From an uncultured Paracoccaceae bacterium (lineage in GTDB: Bacteria > Pseudomonadota > Alphaproteobacteria > Rhodobacterales > Rhodobacteraceae): a stretch of 64,000 bases of DNA. The translations under genes were made by a program, and so were the position numbers. Each line of letters starts with the position of its first letter. Position 1 is the first letter of the stretch. The stretch spans positions 372,001 through 436,000 of the forward strand of contig CANMQX010000005.1 in assembly GCA_947500135.1 (NCBI GenBank), written 5' to 3'. A model generated the notes under the pieces. That model saw nothing but the letters and a program-made list of their open reading frames with translations. It ran no database searches and had not been told where the DNA came from. Below are positions 60,026 to 64,000 of the stretch, one piece after another.

Positions 60026-62281
60026 ATGAACAGTATTCCTTCCAAGTCTGACATCCTGTCATGGATATCCGACAACCCCACCAAAACGGCCAAACGTGAC
60101 ATCGCCAAAGCCTTTGGCATCAAAGGTGCCGCACGGATCGACCTCAAGCGTCTACTGAAGGAGCTGCAGGACGAGGGCAAGCTCGCCAAGCGTCGCAACA
60201 GCTACCGCGATGCCGAAGAATTGCCCCCCGTGGCAGTGCTGGAAATCACGGGGGCTGATGCAGATGGCGATCTGTTTGCGCGCCCGCTGGAATGGAAGGG
60301 CAAAGGGCCTGTGCCCGTCATCCTGATGATGCTGCGATCCTCGGACCCGGCTTTGGGTGCGGGCGACCGGATCCTTGGCCGTCTGACGGTGGATGCCACC
60401 GAAACCCACAGCCACACCGCCCGCATGATCCGCCGGATTGGCACAAATCCGCAGCGTATCCTGGGCGTGTTTCGCGCCGGGTCCGACGGTGGACGCGTCT
60501 TGCCCATCGACAAAGGCAGCGACCGGCAATGGACGGTCGCTGCCGGTGCGACGGGTGGTGCGAAGGATGGCGAGTTGGTTGAGGCTGAACAATCTGGCCC
60601 CAAAAGCCGCCTTGGCCTGCCCAAGGCGCGCATTGTTGCCCGGCTTGGTGACCCGTCAGAGCCGCGCGCGGTGTCCCTTATTGCGATCCACCAGCACGGC
60701 ATCCCTGACCACTTCCCCGATCCGGTGATTGCAGAGGCCGATGCAGCCAAACCGGCAGAGCTGGCCGGGCGCACCGATTTGCGCGACATGCCCCTGATCA
60801 CCATCGATCCCTGGGATGCCCGTGATCATGACGACGCCTGCTATGTCGAAGCTGACCCAAACCCCAAGAACAAGGATGGGTTCATCATCTGGGTCGCCAT
60901 TGCCGATGTGGCCCATTACGTCACGCCCAATTCGGAGCTCGACCGCGAAGCGCGCAAGCGTGGCAATTCCACCTATTTCCCGGATCGGGTTGTCCCGATG
61001 CTGCCGGACAGGCTGTCCGGCGATCTGTGTTCTTTGCATGAAGGGGTCGAACGGGCCTGTATCGCTGTGTCGATGCGCATTGACGTCCAAGGCAATAAGA
61101 TCGACCACAGCTTTCACCGTGGCCTGATGAAATCAGCAGCCTCGCTGAATTATGAAGAGGTGCAAGCGGCAGTTGAAGGGCAACCAAATGATAAGGTTGC
61201 GCCGATGATGGATGACATCATCACCCCGCTTTATGCCGCCTTCGCTGCGCTGATGAAGGCGCGTGCCCGTCGTGAACCGTTGGAGTTGGACCTGCCAGAG
61301 CGGCAGATCGTTCTGGATGATGATGGCAAGGTCAAATCCGTCAATCAAAAGGAACGGCTGGATGCCCACCGCCTGATCGAGGAATTCATGGTTCTGGCCA
61401 ATGTGGCGGCTGCCGAAACCCTGATCGGTCGCAAATCCCCCTTGCTGTTTCGCGTGCATGAGGAACCAAGCCCCGAAAAACTGGAAGCCCTGCGCGAGGT
61501 TGCACAAGCCTCTGGCCTTGTTCTGGCAAAGGGGCAGGTCCTGAAAACGGCCCATCTGAACCGGCTGTTGACCGGGGCCGCAGACACCGAAAACGACGAA
61601 TTGATCAACATGGCCACGTTGCGATCCATGACGCAGGCCTATTACAGCCCCGACAATTTCGGCCATTTCGGGCTGGCCTTACGGGCTTACGCGCATTTCA
61701 CCTCGCCCATCCGTCGCTATGCCGACCTGATCGTGCATCGGGCGCTGATCGCGGCACATAGCTGGGGGGATGATGGGCTTAGCCCTTGGGATGTCGAACA
61801 TCTTGCCGCGACTGGCAAACAGATCAGCGATACGGAACGTCGATCAATGATGGCCGAACGTGACACGACAGACCGTTATCTGGCGGCTTTCCTTTCCGAC
61901 AGGGTTGGGACGGAACGGGGCGGCCGGATCAGCGGGATCGCGAAATTCGGTGTTTTTGTGCGCTTGGATGAAACCGGCGCAGACGGGATGATTCCCATCC
62001 GAACGCTGGGGCGCGAATATTTCCATTATGACGCTGACAGCCAGACCCTGATGGGGTCGGATACGGGCACCATCATCGGGCTGGGCCAACGGGTCACCGT
62101 CAAACTGGTTGAGGCTGCACCGGTGACGGGCGGTTTGATCGTGGAATTGCTGACATTGGATGAGCGTGTGATGCCGCGCGGCCCCAACCGTGGGCGTGGC
62201 AAACCGCCACGCCGCAAGATGGGATCAGCCCGGAAAAAGGCTGCCAAGACCGCGCGCAAGGTCAAACGGACGCGCAAGTAA
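60026..62281 (+). CDS. rnr: ribonuclease R
   Basis: 751-residue 3'-5' exoribonuclease of the RNase II/RNB family. It has a winged-helix N-terminus (residues 5-65), cold-shock/OB domains, and the RNB catalytic domain with DPWDARDHDDACY (about residue 258) and RGNSTYFPDRVVPMLP. The C-terminal S1 domain (GGRISGIAKFGVFVRLDETGADG) is followed by a Lys/Arg-rich tail. The ATG at 60026 is chosen over the frame opening at 60011 because the winged-helix domain follows directly. It degrades structured RNA and takes part in rRNA quality control. Confidence 0.94.
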   Translation: MNSIPSKSDILSWISDNPTKTAKRDIAKAFGIKGAARIDLKRLLKELQDEGKLAKRRNSYRDAEELPPVAVLEITGADADGDLFARPLEWKGKGPVPVILMMLRSSDPALGAGDRILGRLTVDATETHSHTARMIRRIGTNPQRILGVFRAGSDGGRVLPIDKGSDRQWTVAAGATGGAKDGELVEAEQSGPKSRLGLPKARIVARLGDPSEPRAVSLIAIHQHGIPDHFPDPVIAEADAAKPAELAGRTDLRDMPLITIDPWDARDHDDACYVEADPNPKNKDGFIIWVAIADVAHYVTPNSELDREARKRGNSTYFPDRVVPMLPDRLSGDLCSLHEGVERACIAVSMRIDVQGNKIDHSFHRGLMKSAASLNYEEVQAAVEGQPNDKVAPMMDDIITPLYAAFAALMKARARREPLELDLPERQIVLDDDGKVKSVNQKERLDAHRLIEEFMVLANVAAAETLIGRKSPLLFRVHEEPSPEKLEALREVAQASGLVLAKGQVLKTAHLNRLLTGAADTENDELINMATLRSMTQAYYSPDNFGHFGLALRAYAHFTSPIRRYADLIVHRALIAAHSWGDDGLSPWDVEHLAATGKQISDTERRSMMAERDTTDRYLAAFLSDRVGTERGGRISGIAKFGVFVRLDETGADGMIPIRTLGREYFHYDADSQTLMGSDTGTIIGLGQRVTVKLVEAAPVTGGLIVELLTLDERVMPRGPNRGRGKPPRRKMGSARKKAAKTARKVKRTRK

Positions 62282-62473
62282 CGCTGCGCGGCCCTTGTCG
62301 CGTGATCCGCAACAATGCTGTCCCGTTATAAAAATTGTCATTTTATTAGGTGTTTAGGGCGTATTTACATGCCCAATGGCCGCAAACTTTGTCCAATTCA
62401 GTGCGAAGCGTGACACGGTTTAGCCGCAAAGCGGGGGAATATTGCCGATAGACGACCTGTGAAAGAGACCGCC

Positions 62474-62707
62474 ATGAACGCCCATGTTGATTTCGACCGC
62501 CACGAGCGCAAAGCGACCCTAAAGATGGTGGCGCAGCGTATCGTGCAGACGCAGACCAATACATCCTGGCTGGATGCGGTTGGTGGTTGCGATGATTGCA
62601 GCACCGTACCGTTTGATGTCGTCGCCGCAGGCCGGACCCGCACATTGGGGCTGGATGGTGACCAGCTTGTGATGCGTGACACCAGTTTCGGATCGATCTT
62701 GGATTGA
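62474..62707 (+). CDS. small hypothetical protein
   Basis: 77-residue protein, not recognised: NAHVDFDRHERKATLKMVAQRIVQTQ then CDDC near the middle and FDVVAAGRTRTLGLDG. The CxxC pair could bind metal. The ATG at 62474 has AAAGAG upstream; a GTG at 62459 is the alternative. It follows 192 bases of AT-rich non-coding DNA and ends 18 bases before a dispersed palindromic repeat. Confidence 0.55.
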   Translation: MNAHVDFDRHERKATLKMVAQRIVQTQTNTSWLDAVGGCDDCSTVPFDVVAAGRTRTLGLDGDQLVMRDTSFGSILD

Positions 62708-62725
62708 TTCTGGCCCGGCGAGAGA

Positions 62726-62753
62726 GCCCGTCCCGGGCTTGACCCGGGACCTC
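62726..62753. repeat. GC-rich palindromic dispersed repeat, copy 2
   Basis: Exact reverse complement of the 28 bp at 682-709 (core GTCCCGGG-CTTGA-CCCGGGAC). Here it lies between two convergent genes, where it may also serve as a terminator hairpin. Confidence 0.8.
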
Positions 62754-62774
62754 AACGTCAGACCCGGCCTGCAA

Positions 62775-63179
62775 TCACCGTTTCAGATGATATGTCAGTG
62801 CGTGAAACACCAACAGGCGCAGCCTGTCCGGCACAATTTCTGACTGCGCATTGAAAATCACAGCACGATTGCCTTCGACCTTGTCGCAGCCCGGGAATGT
62901 TGCGGCATAAGTGCTGATGATATCCGTCGCACAATGGGCAAAGATGCCGCAGCCACCCTGTTTGGCCAACCCAATGCGCAAGGTCGATCCCGATTTGGTA
63001 TCAGGCGTCAGATAAGATGGCTGGCCCCAGCGCAGCGCCTCTTCCACCCGACCAACGGCTGGCGTTTCTGCTGCAACGCTAAAGATCAGCCCGCGCAACT
63101 GCATGGCAATCGCGCGCATGTCCGGCGGAAAGCCGTCATAAACGGCCTTTACAGCCGATTTTTCGAACGGGTGGGTCAC
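62775..63179 (-). CDS. DUF1801-family protein
   Basis: 134-residue protein of the DUF1801 (YdhG-like) fold. PPDMRAIAMQLRGLIFSVAAET and EEALRWGQPSYLT are the recognisable family segments. Function unknown. It overlaps the GST gene by four bases, so the two form one operon. Confidence 0.87.
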   Translation of the reverse strand: MTHPFEKSAVKAVYDGFPPDMRAIAMQLRGLIFSVAAETPAVGRVEEALRWGQPSYLTPDTKSGSTLRIGLAKQGGCGIFAHCATDIISTYAATFPGCDKVEGNRAVIFNAQSEIVPDRLRLLVFHALTYHLKR

Positions 63180-63865
63180 GCGGCCATCCTATCTGCAACA
63201 CGACCTGCATATTCGGTCAAGACGTGATCATTGGCCACCCTTTCGCTAAGGCCAGTGGGCAGCGGACTTGCCGTGATTGCGCCCAACATCGCAGCGGCGC
63301 TGTAATCGGGCAGGCTGATCTGATCACCCATCAAGAATGGGGCATTGGCCAGTCGGGTTGCAATCGCCTGCAAATCAGGCTCGATCCGGCCTAAACGTTC
63401 TTTCGGGCTGAACCGCCCAAGACCTTGCGCCATCAGCCCTCGCAATGTCGCCTTGCGGATTGCACCGGTGACGGGACGCCGCAACAATGCGGGGACAGCC
63501 GCAAAATACTCTTCCCGGATGATCGGCCATATCTTTTCATTCCCCCAGCGATCCAGCACGACATGAAAATACATGTGCTCTTCCACCATGCGAATGAATG
63601 CATGACCAGTGGTCCGATCTGTTACTGACCCCCAGAAATCCGCACCCTGCCGTTCCAGATAGGCCTGAATATTGTGGCTATCCCCAATCACCCCTTCCGA
63701 TGTGCGAATGGCAGGCAGTTTGGCCTGTGGAAATTTGCGGGGATCATTGCAATCCTCGCGCTGCCAATCTGCGCCTGCGGCCTGCAAAAGCCACATGGCC
63801 TTGACGCAAAACGGGCTAAAGCTGGGTTGGCCAAAACCTTCTTGATAGGTGACGAGTGTGATCAT
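63176..63865 (-). CDS. glutathione S-transferase family protein
   Basis: 229-residue GST. The N-terminal thioredoxin-like domain includes SPFCVKAMWLLQAAG (active-site Ser/Cys region) and LPAIRTSEGVIGDSHNIQAYLE (gamma-glutamyl-binding loop with Asp-Ser). The C-terminal helical domain spans about residues 85-229. Substrate unknown. It is divergent from the YafY-type regulator at the window end. Confidence 0.88.
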   Translation of the reverse strand: MITLVTYQEGFGQPSFSPFCVKAMWLLQAAGADWQREDCNDPRKFPQAKLPAIRTSEGVIGDSHNIQAYLERQGADFWGSVTDRTTGHAFIRMVEEHMYFHVVLDRWGNEKIWPIIREEYFAAVPALLRRPVTGAIRKATLRGLMAQGLGRFSPKERLGRIEPDLQAIATRLANAPFLMGDQISLPDYSAAAMLGAITASPLPTGLSERVANDHVLTEYAGRVADRMAA

Positions 63866-63943
63866 TGTTCGGGTCTCCTGTTTGTTGCCCCCTTATGCAG
63901 GAAGGTACTGACAGTTTTTGGCAGCAATGCTAAACACCTCGTC

Positions 63944-64000
63944 ATGTCACGCACCGCCCGTCTGTTTCAACTGATGCAGTCCTTGCGCCGCCATGCGCCG
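63944..64000 (+). CDS. YafY/WYL-type HTH regulator, 5' end only
   Basis: Only 19 codons are inside the window: MSRTARLFQLMQSLRRHAP. This opening is highly typical of HTH-11/WYL-domain regulators of the YafY group. It is divergent from the GST/DUF1801 operon, which it may control. The rest of the gene lies beyond the edge. Confidence 0.65.
   Translation, partial: MSRTARLFQLMQSLRRHAP

Noticed and set aside
1-64000. CRISPR arrays, insertion sequences, prophage, rRNA or tRNA genes
   Set aside because: No regular repeat-spacer array, transposase, integrase, phage structural gene or RNA gene was seen by reading the window; short tRNAs cannot be fully excluded without a dedicated scan.

Overview
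The window looks like a chromosomal segment of an alphaproteobacterium of the Rhodobacteraceae, most likely the marine roseobacter group (a Loktanella/Yoonia-like genome is a guess). The reasons are GC-rich coding sequence, many ATGA/TGATG translational overlaps, DUF1289 and invasion-associated-locus-B proteins, roseobacter-style betaine/dimethylglycine dehydrogenases, and iron operators of the alphaproteobacterial types (TGA-N9-TCA and the Irr/ICE palindrome). I saw no rRNA, tRNA, CRISPR array, insertion sequence or phage gene. Apart from the two cut genes at the ends, nearly all genes appear intact.

Layout. 1-2.7 kb: end of a glycerol-type ABC importer (ATPase cut by the window edge, two permeases, small DUF2160 membrane protein). 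2.7-4.2 kb: a BlaI/M56 regulator-protease pair. 4.3-6.8 kb: 5-oxoprolinase pxpBCA. 6.9-7.7 kb: ureidoglycine aminohydrolase. 7.7-13 kb: an accessory stretch with a long non-coding region, two convergent unrecognised genes, gamma-glutamyltransferase and a small TIKI/ChaN-like protein, followed by a thiolase.

14.4-24.5 kb is an iron region: a ferric-iron permease and its binding protein (no ATPase gene here), two TGA-N9-TCA palindromes in the divergent promoter, a small ORF, hemP, a cysteine-rich unknown, an imelysin, DUF1289, dps with an Irr/ICE box, a helical unknown, then a tight di-heme DUF1111 / imelysin-like / Tat-exported DUF1513 operon. This periplasmic iron/haem module is the most likely place for incompletely described biology.

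24.5-32.3 kb: free-methionine sulfoxide reductase, then a one-carbon operon (cupin regulator, GFA protein, two FAD/GcvT dehydrogenases, a PNPOx-like protein, a homocysteine methyltransferase) suited to glycine betaine -> dimethylglycine -> sarcosine -> glycine. 32.3-37.2 kb: a reverse-strand housekeeping run rsfS-rlmH, then gpmI-envC-ctpA. 37.4-41.3 kb: a secreted caspase-like protein with a CXXCH tail, a YceI-OmpA fusion, a lipoprotein, and a DUF2975/HTH pair. 41.3-47.9 kb: oxidoreductase, xthA, methyltransferase, asparaginase, IalB protein, rlmN, and an RHH-type orphan.

47.9-55.7 kb: a complete sugar ABC importer with a Gfo/Idh/MocA dehydrogenase and a sugar isomerase, divergent from a LacI regulator, with a perfect 10-bp inverted repeat as probable operator. 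55.7-64 kb: LOG-family protein, lysine biosynthesis dapD and dapE with small genes between, rnr, DUF1801, GST and the start of a YafY/WYL-type regulator. Families of intergenic palindromes occur at 682-709/62726-62753 and at 58119-58161/59925-59994.
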